From DATDXV01 sp035289205 (lineage in GTDB: Archaea; Aenigmatarchaeota; Aenigmatarchaeia; Aenigmatarchaeales; DATDXV01): a DNA stretch of 19,315 bases. The position numbers and the translations under genes were made by a program. The notes under the pieces are model-generated. The model was not told where the DNA came from and searched no databases. It saw nothing but the letters and a program-made list of their open reading frames with translations. This document shows, in pieces, positions 1-6,367 of the stretch. The first letter of the stretch is position 1, and each line of letters opens with the position of its first letter. The DNA is taken from assembly GCA_035289205.1 (NCBI GenBank), contig DATDXV010000046.1, forward strand, positions 1 to 19,315, read 5' to 3'.

Positions 1-929
1 CAATACACCAGCGCATCATCCCTGAACCATATAACATCTATCCTGCGCGCAGAGCCTAATGACTGTGGAGGTATAAACTGAGTCACATCGCTTACTGTTG
101 CTATATCACCCAGTTTCTCTCCTTTATACTCCTGCGATGGATCGGCTGTGTATGTGTCATATCCAAGCAGCTTTCCTATCTTCAGTAGCAGGAATTCGGC
201 TGCAGTATGCTCTATTTCCTCTTCCTCTATCGCAATGTTAGCATCTTCCTGTTTCTGAGAGGCTTTAACCACATCCCTTTCCTCTGGCTGAGACTTAAAC
301 TCCCCGACATTGTAAAATACGTAGGCAATAAAGAAGTCCGTGTCCCAAAGATCCGGATTAGGGACCGCTTTACCTTTAATTTCATTTCTTATGGCTTGCA
401 TAATCTCTATGCAGCTCTTGTATATGTTACCATCAAATGCGTTGTAATCGAACGCCTTCTTAGGTATGTCCCCTCTTATCTTCAAGAAGGGCAAGACAGA
501 TCTGGGCTTCACGTTCCACAGGCAGTATTTGTCCGCGTCTAAAAGCGTCAGTATCTCGGTTATTGTAGCTGGGCCCATATGCTTTATGTTGGATTTGAAC
601 TTGTCATATCTTAGAGCGATGTCACCCTCGCCATAAATCAAGTCCTTTAATTGAGCTCTCAAGTTATCGAAACCGTTGGAAAGAACATTGTTAAAGGCAT
701 AATCTTTATTGGTCCACACCTGCGTCGCGTAAAGATTTAGAAATATGATCTTGAAATCAACCTCGGTAAGCTTGTCAATGTTATCTTTAGACAGTTTCAG
801 CTTAACATAGGAAGATCTGTTATTCCTCTCCACTTTCCATTCGTTTGCCTTCGGGGTGGATAGGAAGCTAATAAAAGAGTCCATGTATCTTTGTATGTTA
901 CCTCTCTGATCCGATGTCAGTTCTAGCAT
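1..929 (-). CDS. Restriction-endonuclease-like protein, PD-(D/E)XK type (partial, C-terminus off the left edge)
   Basis: An uninterrupted minus-strand frame runs from the ATG at 927-929 to the window edge (309 codons visible). Residues about 118-150 read HMGPATITEIL..CLWN..., resembling the helical domain that precedes nuclease or AAA modules in restriction-type proteins. After an acidic linker (about 226-240), AEFLLLKIGKLLGY (244-257) and RRIDVIWF (296-303) look like the helix and first acidic strand of a PD-(D/E)XK nuclease, with Glu245 and Asp298 as candidate metal ligands. The expected ExK/ExE strand would fall beyond the edge, so catalytic competence cannot be judged. The element TTTTAAAA (951-962 region) lies about 27 bases before the start, fitting a leaderless archaeal transcript. 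Inference: DNA cleavage, possibly defence. The exact family was not identified; the coding call is strong, the function moderate. Confidence 0.72.
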   Translation of the reverse strand, partial: MLELTSDQRGNIQRYMDSFISFLSTPKANEWKVERNNRSSYVKLKLSKDNIDKLTEVDFKIIFLNLYATQVWTNKDYAFNNVLSNGFDNLRAQLKDLIYGEGDIALRYDKFKSNIKHMGPATITEILTLLDADKYCLWNVKPRSVLPFLKIRGDIPKKAFDYNAFDGNIYKSCIEIMQAIRNEIKGKAVPNPDLWDTDFFIAYVFYNVGEFKSQPEERDVVKASQKQEDANIAIEEEEIEHTAAEFLLLKIGKLLGYDTYTADPSQEYKGEKLGDIATVSDVTQFIPPQSLGSARRIDVIWFRDDALVY

Positions 930-1029
930 AGAAATTAGGTGTAGTCGAATGCTTTTAAAACAGTAAGATTTCGTGCACCCGTTACAATATTCATTATAAA
1001 TCAGCATCTCTTACTATATCCAACCCAAT

Positions 1030-1104
1030 ATGCCCCCAATCACCCTCTCCCCCTCAAAGCTCAACCTGATGGAAGACTGCAGGAGATGCTTCTGGCCCCA
1101 TTAA
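1030..1104 (+). pseudogene. N-terminal remnant of a PD-(D/E)XK (Cas4/RecB-like) nuclease gene
   Basis: A 24-codon plus-strand ORF (ATG 1030, TAA 1102-1104) encodes ITLSPSKLNL followed by CRRCFW. From memory of the family, this closely resembles the opening of archaeal and bacterial PD-(D/E)XK nucleases, which begin LSPSKLN..L..CPRCFWL and continue for about 200 or more residues. Here the frame stops at once, and its stop directly abuts the stop of the converging RecB-like gene at 1105. A TATA-like ATTATAAAT (993-1001) lies about 32 bases upstream. Reading: the 5' end of a gene whose body was lost, perhaps when the neighbouring gene arrived. A chance match or a genuine micro-ORF remains possible. 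Confidence 0.45.
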
Positions 1105-2565
1105 CTATTCAGAATGCTTATCTAGCCAGTCCTTGACAACCATCGTAGCTCTTACGTCGTCCTCATTATAATCCACAACCTTCTGTAGCTTCTCCTTATT
1201 CTTCTTAGGATCCTGCGTATATTCAAAATAGAAGGCCATCGACTCCATGGCATTTACGTCCTTATGCCTCCATTTGAATCCCATGAATGGAGCTATGCTC
1301 TTCAGGCTGTTATTGTATGTAGGAAATGCCCAGGACTTGGTGGCAATCTTGAAAAGGTCTATCATATGGTTCTCCAGAAATTTCCAGTCCTTTTCAGTAG
1401 CATACTTCAGACACATGTTCTTGATATGCGTGTGCTCGTAGTGGTGCCAATGATACATCATAAATCTTTTCTTTATAGACCTCACATATTTAAGAAATTC
1501 TAAGAACATCTCTCCCTCGGAATTTATATCATTAGCCACAAAGGGCTTGAAAATTTCTTTCTCCTTGTTTCTAATAAGCAATCCAATGAGATAGTCTATG
1601 GGTACTATATTCTCTCCTGTGACCTGTCCAGTGCCTTCCAAGTCAAGGAATATTTCTATATCCACCTTCGGGAAGATATACTTCTCAATCCTTATCGGCT
1701 TCCCGCTCTTTAGAGCCTTCGCACATCTGATGATCTTTAGAGCTGTAGACTCCCCAATCCTATCTATTTGGCACAGATCCTCTGGATTCGCCCCAACAAG
1801 ATCGTCAACAGTCTCATACCCATTGGTCATCAGAGCGTTCTTGGTGACTTCGCCGATTCCTGATACAAGTGAGACATTGTTCTGCTCGATGGCCTTCTTG
1901 TCTGTATAGTCTTCCCAGGGCCATACGCCATTCCCGAAAGTAGGTGTCGGAATAGTTTTCTCGGTAAGTATCTCTCTTGTCTCATCCATGATGCCCTTCA
2001 GCCACTCCTCATTATACCTGTACTCCAAAACTTCTTCATCTCGGTTGATTATGCAATATGTTGTAGGGAAGACCCCTTGGATCTTTCCAAGAATGTAATT
2101 GTAGAAACAGGCTTGTATTTGGTGGTGCTCCTGTATATTTTTAGCAAGCTTAATCTCTTTGATGACGTAATGATAGTTTCCCAACAGGGATTTACCCTTT
2201 ACTTTCTCTAGAACATCTACAACTCCTATCAATCCTTCCCTGTTCCATATCAGGGGTGCGTTGTGTATGGCATCCCTACCTTCAATCATGGCTTCAATGA
2301 CCTTCCCAAAACCCTCTTCTGGTGTCTTATACGATACCTCTTCGGCTTTGGCGAACATATCTGATACTACATTATTTTCATGCTCCCTGCCTACCTTCAT
2401 TAGAAGCTCCTGATATTCGGACCTTCCATCCTGTTCTTCCTGAGGAGCAAAGTATTTGCACCATAAGGTAAACGGCGATAATATACAATCGTAGAGATCC
2501 CTGGCCCTAATCTTGGTGCGGTGATTTCCCGACATGGCCTTTGAAAGCAGTGTCTGTGCATCCAT
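1105..2565 (-). CDS. RecB-like nuclease with HhH motifs and C-terminal RNase H-like exonuclease (TM0106-type)
   Basis: The 486 residues carry three parts in order. Residues 15-200 form a RecB/Cas4-type PD-(D/E)XK nuclease: His62, Asp117 in GVVDVL, Glu137 and Lys139 in KEIK, and the QxxxY helix Q151-Y155. Residues 232-285 hold tandem helix-hairpin-helix motifs (SGIGEVTKNAL and IDRIGESTALKII) for DNA binding. Residues 300-486 form a DEDD/RNase H-like exonuclease (YprB type), with Asp308 and Glu310 in FLDLEG, Asp403 in MIDLF and the terminal NEDDVRAT (467-474). This order and length match the TM0106 family of RecB-like putative nucleases. Expected role: nucleic-acid processing in repair or defence; the substrate is unknown. 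Cys27 and Cys36 may be part of an iron-sulfur cluster, but a full set was not confirmed. The gene diverges from the HAD gene by 50 bases and shares its TATA element. Confidence 0.9.
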   Translation of the reverse strand: MDAQTLLSKAMSGNHRTKIRARDLYDCILSPFTLWCKYFAPQEEQDGRSEYQELLMKVGREHENNVVSDMFAKAEEVSYKTPEEGFGKVIEAMIEGRDAIHNAPLIWNREGLIGVVDVLEKVKGKSLLGNYHYVIKEIKLAKNIQEHHQIQACFYNYILGKIQGVFPTTYCIINRDEEVLEYRYNEEWLKGIMDETREILTEKTIPTPTFGNGVWPWEDYTDKKAIEQNNVSLVSGIGEVTKNALMTNGYETVDDLVGANPEDLCQIDRIGESTALKIIRCAKALKSGKPIRIEKYIFPKVDIEIFLDLEGTGQVTGENIVPIDYLIGLLIRNKEKEIFKPFVANDINSEGEMFLEFLKYVRSIKKRFMMYHWHHYEHTHIKNMCLKYATEKDWKFLENHMIDLFKIATKSWAFPTYNNSLKSIAPFMGFKWRHKDVNAMESMAFYFEYTQDPKKNKEKLQKVVDYNEDDVRATMVVKDWLDKHSE

Positions 2566-2584
2566 TATAGATATTTATTCTGAA

Positions 2585-2598
2585 CGAATATAAATGTC
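2585..2598. promoter_or_regulatory. Shared bidirectional TATA element between two leaderless start codons
   Basis: The 50-base gap between the divergent starts (minus ATG ending at 2565, plus ATG at 2616) contains one clear TATA element, ATATAAA at 2588-2594, which reads TTTATAT on the other strand. Its centre (2591) is 25 bases from the plus start and 26 from the minus start. That is the spacing expected for an archaeal TBP site in front of a transcript beginning at the start codon. One TBP site could therefore serve both genes. Confidence 0.6.
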
Positions 2599-2615
2599 CC
2601 CGTCCAATTCTTTCA

Positions 2616-3335
2616 ATGATCAAGGCAATCCTCTTCGATCTGGACAACACACTGATAGATTTCGTTAAATTGAAGTTCTATTCTATCGACGCTGCAATAG
2701 ATGCGATGATAAGCAACGGACTGAAGATGAGCAAGAAGTCTGCCGAGAAATCCCTCTTCAGGCTCTACAACAAGCATGGCATAGAGTATCAGCTTATCTT
2801 CCAGAAGTTTCTCGAAGAAAGCATGGGAAAGATAGACTACAGACTTCTTGCAGCTGCAATCTCTGCTTACAGGAAAGCCAAGGCTTCTGAATTAAAGCCT
2901 TATCCGAGTGTCATCCCTACCTTAAGGAAGCTGAAGAGAAAATACAGATTGGGGATAATCAGCGATGCCCCAAGGCTGCAGGCATGGATACGCCTCGCAG
3001 ATCTGGAGCTACTGGATCTTTTCGACGTGGTCATAACAAAAGATGATACAGGAGTCTTCAAGCCAAATCCGAAACCTTACATCAAGGCTCTGAAGATCCT
3101 GAATGCAAAGCCAGATGAAGCAATGTTTGTTGGGGATGCCCCCGCAAGGGATTTGAAGGGCGCGAAGAACGTCGGGATGAAGACCTGCTTTGCAAAATAC
3201 GGATTTGCAGAAAAGGTCACTATAGGCTATGATGCGTCTGATCCCAAAGTGAAGCCTGATTATGTCATCAACAGCATCTCAGAGCTGCTGAAGATAGTTC
3301 AAAAGAATGCGAGTACTGCAGGTGGAAGGAAATGA
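2616..3335 (+). CDS. HAD-superfamily hydrolase (HAD-IA-like phosphatase)
   Basis: The 239-residue cytosolic protein has all four HAD motifs. Motif I is DLDNT (nucleophile Asp8, acid/base Asp10). Motif II is the Ser116 region in IISDAPR. Motif III is Lys149 in FKPNPKPY. Motif IV is GDAPARD (Asp174, Asp179). A helical cap lies at about 15-90, after motif I, which places it in subfamily I. Archaeal proteins of this architecture hydrolyse small phosphorylated metabolites through an aspartyl-phosphate intermediate with Mg2+; the substrate cannot be read from sequence. The start is the ATG 25 bases after the shared TATA element. The downstream metalloprotease gene begins 31 bases after the stop and may be cotranscribed, but its composition is very different. 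Confidence 0.9.
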   Translation: MIKAILFDLDNTLIDFVKLKFYSIDAAIDAMISNGLKMSKKSAEKSLFRLYNKHGIEYQLIFQKFLEESMGKIDYRLLAAAISAYRKAKASELKPYPSVIPTLRKLKRKYRLGIISDAPRLQAWIRLADLELLDLFDVVITKDDTGVFKPNPKPYIKALKILNAKPDEAMFVGDAPARDLKGAKNVGMKTCFAKYGFAEKVTIGYDASDPKVKPDYVINSISELLKIVQKNASTAGGRK

Positions 3336-3366
3336 AGCTGGGTAAATGAGTACTTGAGGTTATTGC

Positions 3367-4131
3367 TTGATATCTAAACCCAATGCCCGAAGGCTCCTAA
3401 AGGGGTTGCTATTTCTATATGTGTTGCTGTTTGCTTATCTGGCATATCCTGTAGTGTATTATTTTTATATTGATTATGGCAAATGCACATCAGAATACAG
3501 TATAGGACAATGTGTTTACAAGTTTTTGTCTTATCAATACTATGATACATTAGGTGAGTGCTATATAGACAAAATAGAGCAGGGCAGTGTCATATCACCT
3601 AGAACGATAAACATCTATGCGGACTTCTATCTTGTGAATACCAATCTAACCAATGAAGCTATTTATTATATGTTGGAAGGAACAAATGATATATGGAATA
3701 TCTATAATATTAGCTTTATATCTAGAAACATAGTTACAATTTCAAATAAAAGTCTGGCACTTCCGGATCTAAGTAATTGCTCTGAATTGCTATCATATGC
3801 AAGTTTATCTGATGAAGAAGGCTATGACAATGTTATTGATGTTGTGATATCAGATTTCCCAAGCAAGTTCTTTGGAGGGATCCACTATCCGAAATGTAAT
3901 GAGAGGAGAACCTATTTGACAGCAGTTTCCATAGAAGAAAAAAACATTTCATGGACCATAGGCCACGAATTTGGGCATATCTTAAACCTCTTGGATAAAG
4001 CCCACTATTCTGGAGAATTAAATTTCATGACACATGGAGGCTGTATAAAAGATAACTATTATCCTTCGGTTCTTAACCAAGCTCAGGTTAATAATGCTAC
4101 CTCGGAGGCTATGAAGATTGCCAATGGATAA
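3367..4131 (+). CDS. Membrane-anchored metzincin-like zinc metalloprotease (snapalysin-type motif)
   Basis: The 254 residues begin with a positively charged N-terminus and one long hydrophobic helix (about 10-36), predicting an anchor with the catalytic part outside. The zinc motif is HEFGHILNLLD (200-210): His200, His204 and Asp210 as ligands, Glu201 as base. The spacing is that of snapalysin-type metzincins, which use Asp as third ligand. NFMTHGG (219-225) supplies the Met-turn. Several cysteines (40, 49, 65, 138, 177, 226) could form disulfides, fitting an exported protein. The start is TTG at 3367: an in-frame stop precedes it at 3355-3357, and GAGGT (3356-3360) is a ribosome site. Base composition is unusual: 34 of 120 bases are G/C at 3601-3720, against 34 of 60 at 3121-3180 in the preceding gene. 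This suggests recent acquisition or relaxed codon use. Target unknown. Confidence 0.82.
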   Translation: MISKPNARRLLKGLLFLYVLLFAYLAYPVVYYFYIDYGKCTSEYSIGQCVYKFLSYQYYDTLGECYIDKIEQGSVISPRTINIYADFYLVNTNLTNEAIYYMLEGTNDIWNIYNISFISRNIVTISNKSLALPDLSNCSELLSYASLSDEEGYDNVIDVVISDFPSKFFGGIHYPKCNERRTYLTAVSIEEKNISWTIGHEFGHILNLLDKAHYSGELNFMTHGGCIKDNYYPSVLNQAQVNNATSEAMKIANG

Positions 4132-4443
4132 TAATTGCACTTTTGCAATCCAACTGTATCTCAGGTTCATGCTCCAATAAAAAGCTATGAAAGAGTGTAT
4201 GTTTATGACGCAATACAGGGAAATGCCGGATGAGAATTCCAGCAGAGCAGAGATAGAAAGCTATGAGCCTAGAACATGGATTAATGCTATGTTCTGGGGA
4301 TGTGAAAAAGACAGACTGCTGGCAAGATTGAAAAGGAAAGCGAATAAATAACTTATATACCTCCAAATAATTTATAAGAATATCCTTGATAACATTCTTT
4401 CAACAATCCAAATCGGAATAAAGGGATCCCGCGAACGTTTTGC
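4132..4443. other. Interval without a confident gene; A/T-rich promoter-like 3' half
   Basis: This 312-base interval separates the metalloprotease and the Cys-rich pair. It contains one plausible 54-residue plus-strand ORF (4187-4351), listed separately. After it come A/T-rich stretches with TATA-like cores (CTTATATAC near 4352-4360, TTTATAAG near 4370-4377, GGAATAAAG near 4416-4424). The last of these is placed to drive the gene at 4444. No tRNA, hairpin terminator or repeat was recognised. Confidence 0.4.
4187..4351 (+). CDS. Possible small hypothetical protein (54 aa)
   Basis: This short ORF begins with ATG at 4187 and ends with TAA at 4349-4351. Alternative in-frame ATGs occur at codons 5 and 7, and an in-frame stop lies at 4178-4180. 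The product is charged, with an acidic middle (PDENSSRAEIESYEP) and a basic C-terminal helix (DRLLARLKRKANK), and contains WINAMFWGC. The composition looks protein-like and uses AGA/AGG and ATA as its neighbours do. No family was recognised, no convincing promoter sits at the leaderless distance, and no ribosome site is evident. It is a candidate only; it could be a decayed C-terminal piece. Confidence 0.38.
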   Translation: MKECMFMTQYREMPDENSSRAEIESYEPRTWINAMFWGCEKDRLLARLKRKANK

Positions 4444-4833
4444 ATGGCTTCTAGGAGATCCTATCCAGGCTGGTGCGTTCTTTGCAGGAAGAAGGCTGCG
4501 CCTGGGATCCATTGGGGGAGGATGGGATGGCATATGCATGTGGCGGAAAAGCCTCTCAGATTTCTCATGCTTAACAGCGATGCAGTAGAGAGAATAATAA
4601 AAAATGGCATGATTGTCCCAAAAGACGATATTATAATGAAAGGCAGGAGGTACTCATCGAATCGCAAGATGGCTGCATTCATAGGGATGTGCAGGAGTTG
4701 CAGCGCAATAGTGAGGAAACATCGTTCTCTGGACGAGAAGGACTGGCCTAAGGAGGATGTAACCAGATACTACAACTGCAAGCCCTGTAATAGCAGATTC
4801 TTCGGAGCTCTTCGTGACGAGAAAGTAGCGTGA
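4444..4833 (+). CDS. Hypothetical Cys-rich putative zinc-binding protein (129 aa)
   Basis: The protein has three CxxC knuckles: CVLC (11-14), CRSC (83-86) and CKPC (112-115), with His23, His30 and His32 after the first. The pairs could form two zinc-ribbon-like sites. The chain is basic and Trp/Tyr-rich (YPGW, IHWGRMGWHMH), suggesting nucleic-acid or protein binding in the cytosol; this is inference. No named family was recognised. The ATG at 4444 is taken because a TATA-like GGAATAAAG lies about 24 bases upstream. The next gene starts four bases after this stop, so the two form an operon and may act together. Confidence 0.75.
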   Translation: MASRRSYPGWCVLCRKKAAPGIHWGRMGWHMHVAEKPLRFLMLNSDAVERIIKNGMIVPKDDIIMKGRRYSSNRKMAAFIGMCRSCSAIVRKHRSLDEKDWPKEDVTRYYNCKPCNSRFFGALRDEKVA

Positions 4834-4837
4834 TGCT

Positions 4838-5071
4838 ATGAAAGACCGCATAGACAAGATCTTTGAGGATATGTTCGGCATCAAGCTGGATGGCTGCCCC
4901 TTCTGCATAGGCAAGGACATTCCAAAATATAGTCCGGAGGGCAAGAATCATGTGCATTTCGTGCAGGTGGATAAACATGGAGACATAGTATGGCAGAACT
5001 GCTTCGTGGGCAAGAACATACCGAAATCCAAGCTCGATGACGTTATAGACGCGGTTGACGGTATAAAGTGA
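4838..5071 (+). CDS. Hypothetical small Cys/His protein (77 aa)
   Basis: The second gene of the Cys-rich pair starts with ATG four bases after the preceding TGA; an ATG inside TGATG at 4833 leads only to an immediate stop. The 77 residues have GCPFC (19-23, Cys20 and Cys23), the HVH at 38-40 and Cys55, so one metal site or a redox CxxC is possible. The N-terminal MKDRIDKIFEDMFGI and C-terminal SKLDDVIDAVDGIK are predicted helices around a beta core (HFVQVDKHGDIVWQNCFVG). No family was recognised. Its stop codon lies inside a perfect 18-base tandem duplication (5062-5097). Confidence 0.7.
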   Translation: MKDRIDKIFEDMFGIKLDGCPFCIGKDIPKYSPEGKNHVHFVQVDKHGDIVWQNCFVGKNIPKSKLDDVIDAVDGIK

Positions 5072-5097
5072 TTTTCAGATATAAAGTGATTTTCAGA
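5062..5097. repeat. Perfect 18-bp tandem duplication spanning a stop codon
   Basis: TATAAAGTGATTTTCAGA occurs at 5062-5079 and again, without mismatch, at 5080-5097. The unit contains the TGA stop of the 77-residue protein (5069-5071). Because the unit is six codons long, the second copy repeats an in-frame ATA-AAG-TGA: readthrough of the first stop would add only five residues before another. Each copy also contains the TATA-like string TATAAAG. Confidence 0.95.
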
Positions 5098-5116
5098 GAG
5101 ACGTTCCAAGAAGCAT

Positions 5117-5130
5117 TGCATTTAAGTGCA
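5117..5130 (+). promoter_or_regulatory. Near-palindromic TATA region before the first RecA-fold gene
   Basis: TGCATTTAAGTGCA is a near-perfect palindrome (one mismatched pair) containing the TATA-like ATTTAAG. It is centred about 29 bases before the ATG at 5152, so it can act as promoter and, being a dyad, could bind a dimeric regulator. Confidence 0.4.
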
Positions 5131-5151
5131 ACTTGCCTTCAATTATAGCCC

Positions 5152-5655
5152 ATGGCAACAGCTGTGTTTTATGTTCTTGACCCGAGAAAATATGAAGACG
5201 GGCAGATTTCGGTCCTGAAAGGCATAAAATCCAAGAACATAGTCTATGTGACAGTGAACAAGCCCTACTCCCATTTGGAATCTGTGCTGAAGCGCCGTGG
5301 AATAGATGCAGGAAACATCTTCTTCATAGATTGCATCTCCAGGTACTCTGGAATCAGCATAAAGGAGGGCGGAAGATGCATCTTTGTAAGCAATCCGCAG
5401 GACCTTACCGCGATATCCATAGCGATAAGCGTTGCCCTGAAGAACATGAGCGGAGAAAAGGCTGTGGTATTAGATTCAGTAAATACGCTCAGGACATTCA
5501 ACGAAGACCAAGTTGTGGGCAGGTTCCTGAACTTTCTGATAAACAGGATGCGGGCGCTGGATGTTTATACAGTACTGTTCGAGCTTGAGGCCCCTCTGAA
5601 CGAAATGATAAGGCAGACCGAGTCGATAGCAGACAGGGTGGAAGTGGTGCGGTAG
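5152..5655 (+). CDS. RecA/KaiC-fold protein lacking Walker A (DUF835/DUF7504-like), paralogue A
   Basis: The 167 residues have an alternating beta/alpha pattern like the KaiC/RAD55 ATPase core: IVYVTVNKPYSHLESVLK (30-47), FFIDCISRYSG (57-67), CIFVSNPQDLT (75-85) and a Walker B-like AVVLDSVNTL (103-112). There is no GxxxxGK[ST] loop anywhere, so ATP hydrolysis is unlikely. This matches the inactivated RecA-like domains DUF835/DUF7504 known from archaeal membrane and signalling proteins; the assignment is from remembered family features. The gene at 8676 is a close paralogue sharing NKPYS, FFIDCI, CIFV.NPQ.LT, the Walker B strand and LDV. It is followed after 35 bases by two small membrane proteins, suggesting it is the cytosolic partner of a split membrane sensor. 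The ATG at 5152 follows the TATA element at 5117-5130. Confidence 0.8.
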   Translation: MATAVFYVLDPRKYEDGQISVLKGIKSKNIVYVTVNKPYSHLESVLKRRGIDAGNIFFIDCISRYSGISIKEGGRCIFVSNPQDLTAISIAISVALKNMSGEKAVVLDSVNTLRTFNEDQVVGRFLNFLINRMRALDVYTVLFELEAPLNEMIRQTESIADRVEVVR

Positions 5656-5690
5656 TTTATATACAAGGTGGCATCAAAATAATTTGAGTG

Positions 5691-6002
5691 ATGCATATGG
5701 TTCATGAGATAGGAGAGGCAATATCGCTTGTGTTCTCTATCATAGGATATGTGATAATTCTCAGGCATTACATGAAGCACAGGGACATCTTCCTTATATT
5801 CGTTGCCTATAACTTGCTGTTCATAGGAACTCTTGCAACAGTACTGGAGGCGTACTTCCTGGCAGAAACAATGAACCTGCTTGAACATAGCCTTGGATCT
5901 GCCATGGCAGGCATAGCCTTTGCCCTGGTTGCATACAAGTCAAACCAGAAGAATGTCCAGATACAGAACTATACAAGGTCAAAGATGAGGTCGAGAAAAT
6001 GA
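5691..6002 (+). CDS. Three-helix small membrane protein (possible sensor subunit) 1
   Basis: The 103 residues contain three predicted membrane helices (about 6-25, 32-55 and 66-84), with a polar turn RHYMKHRD and a basic Asn/Gln/Lys/Arg-rich cytosolic tail. A strong TATA element, TTTATATA (5656-5663), places transcription start at about 5685. GTG at 5688, ATG at 5691 or ATG at 5697 could all initiate; the first ATG was chosen. The last four bases overlap the start of the next gene (ATGA), so the two are translationally coupled. The layout recalls the N-terminal membrane part of one-piece archaeal DUF835 proteins, here on its own polypeptide. No confident family name. Confidence 0.75.
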   Translation: MHMVHEIGEAISLVFSIIGYVIILRHYMKHRDIFLIFVAYNLLFIGTLATVLEAYFLAETMNLLEHSLGSAMAGIAFALVAYKSNQKNVQIQNYTRSKMRSRK

Positions 6003-6295
6003 CGGATCTGCTTATTGCGTTCCTGAATCTGGTCGGCACGCTGGGTTTCCTCCTGGCGTTTGCATACTCCTACAAGAACTATAGGATGACCAGATTCATA
6101 TCCTCTACCTGGCTTCTCCTGAGCCTGTCAATGGTTATCCTTGCAATATTCTTCTCGATGAACATACTGCAGTGGCTAGATATCGACGCCGACCTGTTCG
6201 ATCAGATACAGAACGCCCTGATGCCTGTTGCAATATTCAGCCTTATAGTTTCCATAATCGTGTTTGAAAAGGAGCCTATAAGGCCCAATATTTAG
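5999..6295 (+). CDS. Three-helix small membrane protein (possible sensor subunit) 2
   Basis: The 98 residues have the same plan as the upstream product: helix (4-24), short basic tyrosine-rich loop YSYKNYRMTR, helix (34-54), a polar segment with acidic residues (LDIDADLFDQIQ), a third helix (70-91) and a short tail. The ATG overlaps the upstream stop by four bases. Shared length, helix pattern and loop positions suggest a tandem duplicate that has diverged, or two subunits of a heteromer. Expected location is the cytoplasmic membrane, working with the RecA-fold protein at 5152. No catalytic residues are evident and no family was recognised with confidence. Confidence 0.75.
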   Translation: MTDLLIAFLNLVGTLGFLLAFAYSYKNYRMTRFISSTWLLLSLSMVILAIFFSMNILQWLDIDADLFDQIQNALMPVAIFSLIVSIIVFEKEPIRPNI

Positions 6296-6311
6296 AGCAT
6301 GTATTCTAATA

Positions 6312-6333
6312 ATTCACTCTATGGGGAGTGAAT
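6312..6333. promoter_or_regulatory. Perfect 8-bp inverted repeat directly upstream of a TATA box (candidate operator)
   Basis: ATTCACTC (6312-6319) and GAGTGAAT (6326-6333) are perfect inverted arms around a six-base centre. Three bases later comes a strong BRE/TATA-like TTATAAATA (6337-6345), 27 bases before the ATG at 6368. The position suits a dimeric transcription factor acting on that promoter. A hairpin ending the upstream membrane-protein operon (stop at 6295) is the alternative, but no T-run follows the arms. Confidence 0.55.
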
Positions 6334-6367
6334 CGGTTATAAATAAAAGTCATGCCAATAGTGTAGC

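Noticed and set aside
207..542. Plus-strand 111-codon ORF
   Set aside because: Antisense to the continuous minus-strand restriction-like frame, which has recognisable motifs; the plus product is low-quality Leu/Phe/Arg sequence.
1105..2565. CRISPR-associated Cas4 interpretation of the RecB-like gene
   Set aside because: The helix-hairpin-helix and RNase H-like parts are not found in Cas4, and no repeat array or other cas gene is visible.
4109..4366. Minus-strand 85-codon ORF
   Set aside because: No promoter or family features; the opposite-strand 54-codon ORF has a more protein-like composition.
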